Source: JAUIET01 sp964352475 (GTDB taxonomy: Bacteria; Pseudomonadota; Gammaproteobacteria; Pseudomonadales; JAUIET01). Taken from it: 64,000 nucleotides of DNA. How positions within the stretch are numbered: position 1 is the first letter of the stretch; the number at the start of each line of letters is the position of its first letter. The notes below the pieces were generated by a model that ran no database searches, was not told the origin of the DNA, and saw only the letters and a program-made list of their open reading frames with translations. Of this stretch, positions 44,579 through 53,710 are shown piece after piece. The DNA is taken from the NCBI GenBank assembly GCA_964352475.1, contig CAYGSL010000001.1:155513-219512 (forward strand), written 5' to 3'. Position numbers and translations under genes: made by a program.

Positions 44579-45631
44579 TCACCTAGCGACAAAACCGCGG
44601 GCAGGTAGTAATGGCAGATCACGGTAGCTACGAATACCGGGAGCAGCCGCGCAAAGCGGGGCGATGGCGTTTACCACCGGCAAACCGGTAATCACCATAC
44701 CGAGTGCCATGTAATCTTCCAGGCTGTTCGCTACAAAATCTTTCGGCGGCTGAATTTCCAGGCGTAGTTTCAGGCTGGGCATACCGTCGATGGCAAGCAA
44801 GTAGGCGTGATCGATATCCCAGGGTTGTTCGATATGCTGCCCCATCTTCCACTTAAAGCCCACATCAAACACCACTCGCCCGTGTGCTTGGCCCAGCCAA
44901 TGCCCTTCAATGCCAGCTACATGCCCTTCGCGAATGGTCATAAAACCCAAATCATTATCCGCCGTGGCGGCTGCAAATCTGGACTCGAAACTGATGTTAT
45001 CCAAAACGACACCAAGGCTGTCGGCCATAAGCTCCAGGCCCTCGGCAAACACCTGGCTGCCATCCCGCGCCAGGTCTGGCAGATAATCCGCGTTGATTGG
45101 ATGGTCGAAACCCACACTGCGCTGGGTTTCCGCCGAAGCGTAGCCCGACGCATCCTGTGACTCCAGAATACTGATTCGGTCTACGCGATTGCACGCTGTA
45201 GTGGCCGCCAGCGCCAGCATATTGGAAAAGCCAGGATGCATGCCGCTGCCAAACAGACTCGCCTGCCCCTTCGCACAGGCCGCTTCCAAACGCGCCACAC
45301 CTTCAGCGCCGTACACGCGACTGCCGGTAATAAAATGGGTACTGGTCACCACGTTAATGCCCGCCGATAAGAACGCCACCAGGTCATCAACTTCACCCCA
45401 CAAGGGGTTATAACAAATGCAATCCGGCTGCAGCGCAATCAGGGCGTCACGGTCCGAGCTGCACTGCACACCAACGGCCTCAATACCTAACAATTCCCCT
45501 ATATCACGCCCTACTTTATCCTGAGACCAAGCATAGCAGCCGATTAACTCAAGCTCAGGATTGTTCAGTATCGCCAGCGCGGTTTGCGTTCCCACATTCC
45601 CTGTTGTCCATTGCACAATTCTTAAGCTCAT
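44579..45631 (-). CDS. NAD(P)-dependent dehydrogenase of the dihydrodipicolinate-reductase-like family
   Basis: 350 residues. The Rossmann loop is VQWTTGNVGTQTALAIL at the N-terminus, and YNPLWGEVDDLVAFLSAG and THFITGSRVYG fit the DapB-like NAD(P)-binding proteins annotated as 2,4-diaminopentanoate or amine dehydrogenase-like. True DapB is shorter (about 270) and differs at the C-terminus, so lysine synthesis is unlikely. It overlaps the stop of the neighbouring molybdopterin gene by four bases, implying one transcript and a shared pathway. Confidence 0.82.
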   Translation of the reverse strand: MSLRIVQWTTGNVGTQTALAILNNPELELIGCYAWSQDKVGRDIGELLGIEAVGVQCSSDRDALIALQPDCICYNPLWGEVDDLVAFLSAGINVVTSTHFITGSRVYGAEGVARLEAACAKGQASLFGSGMHPGFSNMLALAATTACNRVDRISILESQDASGYASAETQRSVGFDHPINADYLPDLARDGSQVFAEGLELMADSLGVVLDNISFESRFAAATADNDLGFMTIREGHVAGIEGHWLGQAHGRVVFDVGFKWKMGQHIEQPWDIDHAYLLAIDGMPSLKLRLEIQPPKDFVANSLEDYMALGMVITGLPVVNAIAPLCAAAPGIRSYRDLPLLPARGFVAR

Positions 45632-47895
45632 TGTGTTACCTCGGTATTATTGATTTTGCTCACACTGACCGGTATCCCGCTCATCAAAGGAATACCGGAA
45701 AACTGCGCCACGTTATGCTCTACACTGATCAAGCGTCCGATGGGGCTACCATCTGATGCGAGCTCACTCTCTTCTCCCGGCGCCCTACCCCAGCAATGAG
45801 TCATCGCCAGGCAACCGGGGCGTAAGGTTTTCTCTGCCTGCACCAGCGCTTGAATGGCGCCATGCGCGGAACGCACTGTCACTTGCTGGTGCGCAGTCAG
45901 GCCTTCTTTCTGCATATCTTCGGGGTGCATGTACAAAGGATTACCAACGAAGCGCGAACGTAATTCAGCAACATCGGTACCTACCGAATTAAATGTGTTG
46001 GAAACCCGGCGACTGATCAGCGTATACGCGTGGTCTGCTTGCACATATCGTTGCCCGTCACCGAAGTCGTCTAATTCTCCAAGCATGATGGCATTATCCA
46101 GCACCAGCCTGGCGGCCGCCTCGGCGCGAGCTGGCAGCACTTCACTGCGCACTTCATCAAACATAACCTTATCACCGGCTTCGCGAAGTTTATCCAGCGG
46201 CACCCAGGAATCCTTGCACAACATATCAAGCACTTCTTCGCTGGACGGTTTGTTTTGCATATCAACCGCCGTCACAACCGGCACCACGCCCATGATTGGA
46301 AAAACGCCCGACTTCACCTTAAGTTCCAGCCCCATTCGTTGAGCCAGGCCGTAGAAGAATTCCCAATCTTCCAGTAAGTCAGAATTTTCTGGCGGCTGAA
46401 CAACGGCCTGAACGTATTGGCCGTATTGCTCGGTATAACCCAAGGCTGGTGAGACGGTATTGAGGTTTTCCGTGGAGAGTGTTGTACCGGGAGTTTCAAG
46501 CGGCAATTTGGGTGCCAGCACATAGTCTGCTGTGTTGGCGGTTGCGGTACGCCTGGGCTCAACAACCACGTTCAGCTCCAGGGCGGCCAAGGCTTTTGCC
46601 GTGCGCACCTGATCCGGCCAAGCCATCATTGGATTGCCACCGATTGTAATCAGAGCCTTTATTTGACCGTCGCCTGGCAGCAGAATCTCATCGGCCAATA
46701 CTGACGTAGGCAAACCACAGGCGGCCGGCGTAAAACCACGGACGCGAAGCGGCTTGCCAAAACCATCAATTGGGTAGGGAGCGATGGCTTCAGCGCGATA
46801 CTCCCGCCGCGTGGTTAACACGCCCGGGTTGTTGACGGTGTCGCCTGCTTGCCGCCATTTTCCGCAAAGGCTGTTTAAACACACCACCAGATATTCAGTG
46901 ATATTGCTCCAACCCGACATATTGGCCCCGGTACCTGCAGTGCAAGAACCACGCTTGCGCCGGCCTTTGGGCTGTTTTGGATCAAATGGTGCGGCAAACA
47001 ATTGCGCCGCCTCGGTGATTTGTGCGGCTGGCACGTCCGCAATGTCGGCAACGCGCTCGGGGGTATAGGCCGCCACTGCGGCTTTCAGCTGTTCACTCCC
47101 CTCCGTATGCGCCCCGACAAACTGCGCATCAAACAATTCCAGCTCAAACACCTGTTGAATGATGCCTGCCAGCACCGCCGGATCAGTGCTCGGCCGCGGC
47201 TGAATGTGTAATCGCGCGTAACGCGCTGTCTCGGTTTTTCTCGGATCAATAACGATCAGGTCAAAGCCCTTGGCCTGCGCGCGTTTTAGTCGCCGGCCAG
47301 GGTTGGCGTGCGGAACACCCCCCGATATCGACACCAGTGGATTAGTGCCCACCAGCATCCAGGTGTCGCTTTCATCAAACGGGAAGCTACCCCCCAGCCA
47401 ATGCCCGTGCGCCGCCGCAGCGGTTTGTTTGCCTGGCTGATCGATTGTGCCACTACTGAAGCGCATGCTGATGCCCAAGGCATCCATCCACGCTGTTGCG
47501 AAAGCGGCCAGTGGCGGCAGTTGATAAAACAAAGTGCCACAATACACGGCAACGGATCGCCGACCGTATTGCTTAATAATGCGGTCAATACTATCGGCCA
47601 CTTCATCCAACGCCTGTTGTACGCCTATTGCTTGCAGCTTACCTTCAGCATCCCGGCGTTGACTGTGTTTAAAGCGCTGTTCGAAGGTGTGCATCTCAGG
47701 GTAGTACTTACCCTTACTGCAAAAGAATCCTTCCGATGAGGGGTTGCTTTTATCACCGCGCGCCGACACCGGCCGGCCTTTAGGGTCGATGCCCACCAGT
47801 ATCGGACATTGCGCCGTGCAGATGCGGCACAGTGATAGTCGTTCTTCAGCTATTTCGACCTGTTTGGCGCCCATAGAGTCCACTGGCTTTGTCAT
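45628..47895 (-). CDS. molybdopterin oxidoreductase, DMSO-reductase superfamily (B)
   Basis: 755 residues, homologous along its length to copy A. Fe4S4 ligands are in LSLCRICTAQCPILVG with a fourth Cys in FFCSKGK. WMLVGTNPLVSISGGVPHANPGR, LIVIDPRKTETARYARLH, ALITIGGNPMMAWPDQVRT and LEDWEFFYGLAQRMGLEL match copy A closely. The metal-site region reads SSGTIDQPGK. An insertion KQPKGRRKRGSC (around 320) is absent from A. It heads a two-gene unit with the DapB-like dehydrogenase and faces copy A tail to tail across it. Cytoplasmic, substrate unknown. Confidence 0.9.
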   Translation of the reverse strand: MTKPVDSMGAKQVEIAEERLSLCRICTAQCPILVGIDPKGRPVSARGDKSNPSSEGFFCSKGKYYPEMHTFEQRFKHSQRRDAEGKLQAIGVQQALDEVADSIDRIIKQYGRRSVAVYCGTLFYQLPPLAAFATAWMDALGISMRFSSGTIDQPGKQTAAAAHGHWLGGSFPFDESDTWMLVGTNPLVSISGGVPHANPGRRLKRAQAKGFDLIVIDPRKTETARYARLHIQPRPSTDPAVLAGIIQQVFELELFDAQFVGAHTEGSEQLKAAVAAYTPERVADIADVPAAQITEAAQLFAAPFDPKQPKGRRKRGSCTAGTGANMSGWSNITEYLVVCLNSLCGKWRQAGDTVNNPGVLTTRREYRAEAIAPYPIDGFGKPLRVRGFTPAACGLPTSVLADEILLPGDGQIKALITIGGNPMMAWPDQVRTAKALAALELNVVVEPRRTATANTADYVLAPKLPLETPGTTLSTENLNTVSPALGYTEQYGQYVQAVVQPPENSDLLEDWEFFYGLAQRMGLELKVKSGVFPIMGVVPVVTAVDMQNKPSSEEVLDMLCKDSWVPLDKLREAGDKVMFDEVRSEVLPARAEAAARLVLDNAIMLGELDDFGDGQRYVQADHAYTLISRRVSNTFNSVGTDVAELRSRFVGNPLYMHPEDMQKEGLTAHQQVTVRSAHGAIQALVQAEKTLRPGCLAMTHCWGRAPGEESELASDGSPIGRLISVEHNVAQFSGIPLMSGIPVSVSKINNTEVTQ

Positions 47896-47949
47896 TTGCT
47901 TAGTCTACGCCATGGCGCTGAACGAACAATGGTTTCACTCATTGCAACA

Positions 47950-48456
47950 CTACTCAAGGTTTGCACATCGGCAATTCACAGAGGAAGCATAGATGTTGCA
48001 GTCCTTCACCTTTTTTTCCATAGAACTGCGTATGCACCGTTTCACCTTTAGTGACTTCAACAAGTTCAATAAACGTTTTCCCCGAGTAAAACAGCGCCGC
48101 TTTAAAAGCAACTCTCGAATACCTTCAATAGAGTTTGCCTGGTAAACGCTAAAATAGCTTTCCGTCAAAACGACGTCGTTGCGATTCTGAGCAGGATCTA
48201 TGATGATGTTAGTGACAATATGCTTGGTACCCGCCGACCCATCGGGCATTACCTTATTGTTTCGATCGTATGCTTTCTTTATTGCCTCGCCGCCACGTAG
48301 TTCTTCACCTTCATCGCCTGCACTTGCCTTGATCGCGCCTTTGGAAAACAGCTGGCTCAGTTGCTCATGATCTCGTTGGTCCACGCAGCACGCGTAGGTA
48401 AACATGAGGTTTTTTATCGATTGCAGGTCGGCATAATCCAAGCTCATTGCTGGCAC
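47950..48456 (-). pseudogene. SnoaL-like (NTF2 fold) gene with a foreign, frameshifted 3' end
   Basis: The first about 110 residues are a good SnoaL-type domain: DLQSIKNLMFTYACCVDQRDHEQLSQLF, then GGEAIKKAYDR, then KHIVTNIIIDPAQNRNDVVLTESYFSVYQA. After that the usual SnoaL C-terminus (RYxDRFxRVDGxWRF) is missing and replaced by a Lys/Arg/Ser/Cys-rich tail. The tail is the wrong-frame reading of a VOC-domain gene fragment on the same strand. The fusion therefore appears to be a deletion junction near 48115-48130, and the product is probably not functional. Confidence 0.68.
47954..48124 (-). pseudogene. VOC (glyoxalase/bleomycin-resistance) domain fragment
   Basis: In the frame shifted from the SnoaL chimera the minus strand reads RVAFKAALFYSGKTFIELVE, then VTKGETVHTQFYGKKGEGLQ, then HLCFLCELPMCKP and a stop. 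The pattern IELVE...GEGxxHLxF is characteristic of VOC metalloenzymes such as methylmalonyl-CoA epimerase-like proteins: the IEL Glu and the HL His are usual metal ligands. The frame is closed by a TGA at 48127-48125, so the 5' part is gone. It is a relic under the SnoaL reading frame. Confidence 0.6.
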
Positions 48457-48570
48457 CCTTCTTATCTTATTTCTCCACTGCAGTTGACCGCGATTCGATC
48501 CTGCCCACCAATTAAAAATATTCCATAATAAACTTGCGACAGGAATTATACTGTCGAACTTATCTAGGAA

Positions 48571-49008
48571 TTGCTGGGGGGCGCGCTACTTGACGAAGCA
48601 ATTGACGCAGCGCTGCGCTTTATTCCAGCTGATTCCGATTGCGCACTCGCGATAGAGCTTGCGCGTGAGTTTTCGAGCATGGACGATGGCGCCGAAAAAC
48701 TGCGAGAGCGCTATGCAGCGTTGAGCCCGGTTCACACCGTCAACAATCTAGCGATGGTGATTTGGTCACTGACTCGGCATCGAGATGATTTCAGTGCTGC
48801 GATCGGTGATGCGGTGGCGGCCGGCTGGGATACTGATTGCAATGGCGCGACGGTCGGCGCTTTGTGGTCACTGCAAGGTCAGCCTGTACCAGACTACTGG
48901 TTCGAGCCCTGGAACGGCCGGGTTGAAGTCAGTTTAGCCGGCCAACATATGCTGGAGCTAGAAGACTTGGTGCAGCGCACAGTGGCTGTCGCGAAACAAC
49001 TACAGTAA
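48571..49008 (+). pseudogene. ADP-ribosylglycohydrolase, 5'-truncated
   Basis: 145 residues corresponding only to the C-terminal half of the family: PVHTVNNLAMVIWSLTRHRDDFSAAI, GWDTDCNGATVGALWSLQG (the D-T-D metal ligands) and WFEPWNGRVEVS. The N-terminal half with GDALG and TDDT magnesium-binding motifs is absent: an in-frame TAG lies just before it at about 48562 and the upstream bases do not encode it. It therefore lacks half the binuclear metal site. It lies head to head with the SnoaL/VOC chimera, marking a rearrangement scar. Confidence 0.75.
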
Positions 49009-49026
49009 CTAAAGAAAGAGGGCCGT

Positions 49027-49815
49027 ATGAGCAATAGCTTTATAATAAGCAAACATGATGCCGTCTGTTTGATTTCAATCGACGACGCACCATACAACCG
49101 GATGAGCCTGGTGTTCATCGACGAGCTTGAAATTGCAGTCGAAGAAATTGCCAATGACGACAGTATTCGCGCTGTGGTACTCACCGGGGAAGGCCTGGAC
49201 AACTTTTCTGTCGGCATGAACCTCAAACAACTTGGCCAGGGCATGGAAGCAAAAGGCGGTCCGGACGCATTGTTTGATCAGCGCCTTCGACTGATTTCAA
49301 AAATCGAAAATATGGGCAAACCCTGGATAGTCACAATGTTTGGCTACTGTCTTGGCGGTGGGCTGGAAATTCCGCTTGGTTGTCATTTCCGCCTGGCGGC
49401 TACCGAAGGTGCGCAAATTGGCTTACCGGAAATGGATCTGGGTACCGTACCCGCCTGGGGCGGAAGCGCCAGGCTTAGCAAATGCGTTGGCAGAGACCAG
49501 GCGCTGGATATGATTCTTCGTGGAAAAAAAGTATCCGGCCCGGAGGCGTTGCGAATAGGCCTGGTGCACGAGGTATGGCCGCTTGAAGAATTGAAACATC
49601 GTGCCATGAGCCTGGCAACGGAGCTAGCAGCGCAGCCCGCAGACGCTATCCGTGGTGTAATGAGCGTAGTAATAGGCTCGGAGGACAGAACGCTTAAAGA
49701 GCTTTTACAAGCCGAGCGAGCAGCCGTTCACGCCACTTCGAACAGCGCCGATGCCCAGGAAGGAATGATGGCTTTCCTGGAGAAGCGAAAGCCCATGTTT
49801 AATCGTCAGGAATAA
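49027..49815 (+). CDS. enoyl-CoA hydratase/isomerase family protein
   Basis: 262 residues of the crotonase fold. The oxyanion-hole segments are NFSVGMNL and FGYCLGGGLEIPLGCHFRLA, followed by IGLPEMDLGTVPAWGGSARL. One catalytic Glu is in GLPEMDLG; the second position reads PAWGG where classic hydratases have PGxGG. It might hydrate or isomerise an unusual acyl-CoA. AGAGGG precedes the ATG. It begins 18 bases after the ADP-ribosylglycohydrolase relic. Confidence 0.87.
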   Translation: MSNSFIISKHDAVCLISIDDAPYNRMSLVFIDELEIAVEEIANDDSIRAVVLTGEGLDNFSVGMNLKQLGQGMEAKGGPDALFDQRLRLISKIENMGKPWIVTMFGYCLGGGLEIPLGCHFRLAATEGAQIGLPEMDLGTVPAWGGSARLSKCVGRDQALDMILRGKKVSGPEALRIGLVHEVWPLEELKHRAMSLATELAAQPADAIRGVMSVVIGSEDRTLKELLQAERAAVHATSNSADAQEGMMAFLEKRKPMFNRQE

Positions 49816-49994
49816 CCCCTTACCGCTATCAATACCACAGTACTCTTTCAATTCAAGTGTTTTCAAAAGCTTACACCGTGGTTTTCAATGAACGCGCGAT
49901 AGCATCCTTGCTAACAGCAAGATTGGCAAACCTGCACATCGATTATCGTGTAACCTAAGCCCAACTCTGCAGAAAGAATCAACAACATCAAGCT

Positions 49995-51296
49995 GTGACA
50001 TCAAGTAATAAAAACAATGAAGCTTTGCAGCTGGAAGGTTATGCAACCAAAGCAGTTCCAACCAGCGTGTCGGTATCAGGTCTGCGCATTGGCCTGGTTA
50101 ATGGTTCCTTGGCTTTTGCAGTACCAGGGCTGATTACCGGACTGGAAGTAGGTGGCGCGCTGGGGTTTAAAACCAGCATGGTTGCCTTTCTTTTCGGCGG
50201 CCTATTGCTTGCATTGTTTGGCTTTATCACCGGTTACGTTGGTTATAAAAACCGCTTAAGCGCCTGCATGACAATCCGATGTGTATTCGGCAAAGAAGGT
50301 GCTGCACTTATTAACTTATTAATCGCGCTGTCATTACTTGGCTGGTATGGCATCAATATGGACTTGTTCAGCAGCGTTATTGCCGAGCTGCTGCAGCGTT
50401 GGCAAGGCAGTCAAAGCAGTGTTCTCGCTACAGAATTAACAGCGGGAATTGCCATCACCATGGTAACCCTATTCGGTTTTAGCTTGATGGAGAAGGTCTC
50501 GGCGTATCTGGTTCCTGTAATGATCGCGCTTGTCGCGTATCTGGCCATAAAGCTCAACGCCTTCTCAGTCGACAGTCTGCCAATCAGTAATGCGCCGCAT
50601 CTTACCTTGAGCGAAGCGGTGTCAGTGGTGTTAGGCAGCTTCATAGTTGGCGTAGTGCTTATGCCGGACTTCACCCGATTTGCAGGGAGCACTCGGGGCA
50701 CAGTCGTGGCCTCAGTGGTGCCGTTCCTGCTTCTGTCTACATTGGTTTACGCAATATCAGCCGCAGCCGGGTTAATGGTACGTAGCACCGATGTGTTGGA
50801 AGTATTACTCACGTTGGGGGTGGGAAGTCTGGCATTCATGCTAATAGTAATTTCCTCTTTTCTTACAAATGTTGTGAACCTGTACAGCGCCGGACTGAGT
50901 ATCAATGCGGTGTTCACCCGCTTGAAAGAGTGGCACATAGTGCTCATTGCCGGCCTTCTAGGTACGTTGCTCGCATCTCTTAACTTATTGGAGCGCTTTA
51001 CCGATTTCCTGTTTGGCCTGGCTGTCATCTTCGCGCCCATTGCAGGTGTATACGTTGTGGATTTCTTTTTAACCCGCAGCGCACAAATTTATTCGCCTGA
51101 CGAATATCCACGCACAACCTACAGACAAAAACTGGCCATACTGTGCTGGGTTGTCGGAGTAACGGTATCAATGCTGTCACAGGCAGGCTTCTTTTCTCTG
51201 TTGGGTTTGCAGTCGTTGGACGGTTTGATTACTGCAATTGTTCTGTACGCGCTACTGAGCCGGTTTGAGAAAACCCAATTGCCACACCCGCAATAA
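49995..51296 (+). CDS. NCS1-type cytosine/purine permease family transporter
   Basis: 433 residues with 12 predicted helices. VSVSGLRIGLVNGSLAFAVP, FGKEGAALINLLIALSLLGWYGIN and FIVGVVLMPDFTRFAG match the CodB-like branch of the nucleobase:cation symporter 1 family. It should take up a nucleobase, hydantoin or similar small heterocycle with Na+ or H+. The start appears to be GTG. No cytosine deaminase is nearby. The 179 bases before it hold nothing I recognise. Confidence 0.85.
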   Translation: MTSSNKNNEALQLEGYATKAVPTSVSVSGLRIGLVNGSLAFAVPGLITGLEVGGALGFKTSMVAFLFGGLLLALFGFITGYVGYKNRLSACMTIRCVFGKEGAALINLLIALSLLGWYGINMDLFSSVIAELLQRWQGSQSSVLATELTAGIAITMVTLFGFSLMEKVSAYLVPVMIALVAYLAIKLNAFSVDSLPISNAPHLTLSEAVSVVLGSFIVGVVLMPDFTRFAGSTRGTVVASVVPFLLLSTLVYAISAAAGLMVRSTDVLEVLLTLGVGSLAFMLIVISSFLTNVVNLYSAGLSINAVFTRLKEWHIVLIAGLLGTLLASLNLLERFTDFLFGLAVIFAPIAGVYVVDFFLTRSAQIYSPDEYPRTTYRQKLAILCWVVGVTVSMLSQAGFFSLLGLQSLDGLITAIVLYALLSRFEKTQLPHPQ

Positions 51297-51379
51297 TTGC
51301 CATTACATAAGAATCCACGCCACCGGGCATTCATCCGTTACTATTGCGAAGAAGCTTCATACAACACAGAGGTTGCGAA

Positions 51380-52498
51380 GTGACTGAAACAAGCAATGCA
51401 GATAACAAAGCCATTAGCGGCGAGGCCTGGTCGGAATTTTGCGACATGCTCAAGAGTGCCGGGCAGTTGGTATTGGATAATTCGGATGCTAATGAGCTTG
51501 AACGAGCAGAAGGCTTTCGCTACCTTGCCAGGCTTACGGCAAATTCCTTGCAGCAAAGCGCAGAGCCGGCCTCGCTAAACCCACCGACAATTGAGTATCG
51601 AAAAACACGCATCGGTGCAGACAATCCCGATTTTTTGTATGGCAGCTGCAGAGTTCGCGGTAACGTGCAATACCGCATCACGGGCCAGCTTAATGAGGCA
51701 TACAGTTTTAACGTAGGGGCTTTTCATGGGCGGCTTGGCAGCGCTGAGGGTTTGCAAGGGAGTGGATTTCTTGCCAGCACCGATTTAAACATTGACGCAG
51801 ACGGCCGTTTTGAAATATTTGCGTCATCAACGCAGCCACCTGCTGGCGGCGGAGACTGGCTGGAAATGGACCCACAAACTAATAGCCTAATAGTCCGTCA
51901 AACCATACTTAGGCCTGGTTTAGACCAAGCAGCTGAACTCCAGATTGAGTTGCTTGGAGAAGTGGTCGACAAACCTGGCCACCCACTTGACGCAAAAGGC
52001 TTGGAAAAAATTCTGATCGGCAGCGGCTTTATGGTGCATGGCATCACCCAGCAATTTCTGCGCTGGACTAACAACTTTATTCAGCGCCCTAACCACATTA
52101 GCGAAATAAACCCGGAACTTCTGGGCATGGCCAAAGGCGACCCAAGGTGCCAATATAACTATGGCTATTTTCAAATAGCATCAGACCAGGCTTTGATCAT
52201 AGAGCTGAATATTCCCGACTGTGAGTACTGGAACATTCAACTTGCCAATCATTGGATGGAGTCGCTGGATGACTCAAAGAACGCTTCTATCAATAATGCC
52301 AGCGTGACGACGCGGCAAGACAACACGGCCTTCATTGTTGTAGCGCACCAGAACCCAGGTTGCAGCAATTACTTGTGCACACAAGGGCACGAACGTGGTG
52401 TAATTGCCTTACGCTGGCTTGGCGCAAAGAATAAGCAGCCCGACCCACCTGTAAAGCTAGTTCCTTTGGACAAAGTTGCAAATGAACTTGGTGGCTAA
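51380..52498 (+). CDS. DUF1214 protein coupled to a sulfotransferase
   Basis: About 372 residues from GTG at 51380, supported by AGAGG seven bases upstream. The C-terminal half carries the DUF1214 pattern YGYFQIASDQALIIELNIPD and YWNIQLANHWMESLD; the N-terminal half has VQYRITGQLNEAYSFNVG and FHGRLGSAEGL segments. No signal peptide or cofactor motif is evident. The stop overlaps the sulfotransferase start by one base (TAATG), so the products are made together. DUF1214 proteins are uncharacterised but recur in catabolic clusters for steroids and other hydrophobic compounds (my general knowledge, not proved here). Confidence 0.85.
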   Translation: MTETSNADNKAISGEAWSEFCDMLKSAGQLVLDNSDANELERAEGFRYLARLTANSLQQSAEPASLNPPTIEYRKTRIGADNPDFLYGSCRVRGNVQYRITGQLNEAYSFNVGAFHGRLGSAEGLQGSGFLASTDLNIDADGRFEIFASSTQPPAGGGDWLEMDPQTNSLIVRQTILRPGLDQAAELQIELLGEVVDKPGHPLDAKGLEKILIGSGFMVHGITQQFLRWTNNFIQRPNHISEINPELLGMAKGDPRCQYNYGYFQIASDQALIIELNIPDCEYWNIQLANHWMESLDDSKNASINNASVTTRQDNTAFIVVAHQNPGCSNYLCTQGHERGVIALRWLGAKNKQPDPPVKLVPLDKVANELGG

Positions 52499-53652
52499 TG
52501 TCCCTGATTGAAAAACTGCACGAAAAAGCGGTTCTCAGCGCAGACAAATCCGGTATAAGCACGGATTTTGGAGACACAGATTACCTGCCAGCACTGGAAC
52601 TGCTTTGTTCCGATATGCACAATGATCACCGTGTTCCCAAGGGTACTGCGGCAGCACTCGAGCAAATGTGTGTTGGATCACTCTTGGGCCGCTTGTATAG
52701 CGAGCATTACTGGCGAGAGTTTCCTCAACATAATTCCATAGAACTTAAGCAAGCAATTTTTATTGTTGGATTGCCACGCAGTGGAACAACAGCCCTGCAA
52801 AAACTGTTAACCGCTGACACGGCCAACCAGGGTTTGGAATATTGGCTGGGCCAAACGCCACAACCCCGCCCGCCAAAGGACCAATGGCCGTCTATACCAG
52901 AATATCAACATTGTGCAGCAAGCCTGGATTTTCTGAACGACATAGCACCGGAGATGATGCGCATACATCGAATGCGCGCCGACGAGGCTGACGAATGCCG
53001 CTTACTGCTCATGCAGGATTTTGCCAACGTTACCTTTCAGTCCAACGCTGATTTGCCGAACTATGAGGACTGGGTGTATCGGTCGGATTTCGACATGGCT
53101 TATCAGCGCTACCGTAAGAACTTGCAGTTAATTGGAATGCATCATCCGGACAACCGTTGGGTATTAAAAGACCCAAGTCACTTGTGGGCACCACAAACAC
53201 TTTATCGATATTTCCCTGACGCCTGCATTGTCCAGTTGCACCGTGCGCCGCAGCAGCTCATTCCCTCGGTCTGCAGCCTTGTTTATCAATCTCGCCGCTT
53301 GTCTGACCCCGAGGCGAACCCGAATCAGGTTGGTGCTCGTGAACTCAATCAATGGAGTCGCGTGCTCTCTAACTTTACCGAGCTTCGAAAAACACGCCCA
53401 GATATGAATGTGTTCGACATAAGCATGCATGAATTGCAGCGCCATCCGCTGCGCGTGGTTGGCAACATTTATAAGCACTTTGGCATTCCGTTTCCCGAGC
53501 AGAATCAGAAAGCCTTGGCTGACTGGCAGTTAACTCAAGGCGAAAGCAAAAAATCCTTGCACAGTTATAAGTGTGAGGACTTTGGCTTATCGACTGATCA
53601 GATTAACGAGCGCTTTACCGACTATATTGATTCTTATGGTGCATACTTTTAA
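52498..53652 (+). CDS. PAPS-dependent sulfotransferase family protein (copy 2)
   Basis: 384 residues. The 5'-phosphosulfate loop is AIFIVGLPRSGTTALQKLLT (about 86-105) and the 3' region is ACIVQLHRAPQQLIPSVCSL. The C-terminal YKCEDFGLSTDQINERFTDYI matches the family end seen also in copy 1 (YSLEEFGLNKDDIASQFSAY). It could add or, in partnership with DUF1214, handle sulfate on a hydrophobic alcohol. It is the last gene of the plus-strand run before the convergent hydrolase. Confidence 0.87.
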   Translation: MSLIEKLHEKAVLSADKSGISTDFGDTDYLPALELLCSDMHNDHRVPKGTAAALEQMCVGSLLGRLYSEHYWREFPQHNSIELKQAIFIVGLPRSGTTALQKLLTADTANQGLEYWLGQTPQPRPPKDQWPSIPEYQHCAASLDFLNDIAPEMMRIHRMRADEADECRLLLMQDFANVTFQSNADLPNYEDWVYRSDFDMAYQRYRKNLQLIGMHHPDNRWVLKDPSHLWAPQTLYRYFPDACIVQLHRAPQQLIPSVCSLVYQSRRLSDPEANPNQVGARELNQWSRVLSNFTELRKTRPDMNVFDISMHELQRHPLRVVGNIYKHFGIPFPEQNQKALADWQLTQGESKKSLHSYKCEDFGLSTDQINERFTDYIDSYGAYF

Positions 53653-53710
53653 CTGAGCTGATATAGAAGCCAATTACCAGCATGCTAGAGCCGTGCTAAT
53701 TGCGAACGCC

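Noticed and set aside
49816..49994. Possible small RNA or gene before the NCS1 permease
   Set aside because: No conserved structure or reading frame is visible; it looks like an ordinary leader.
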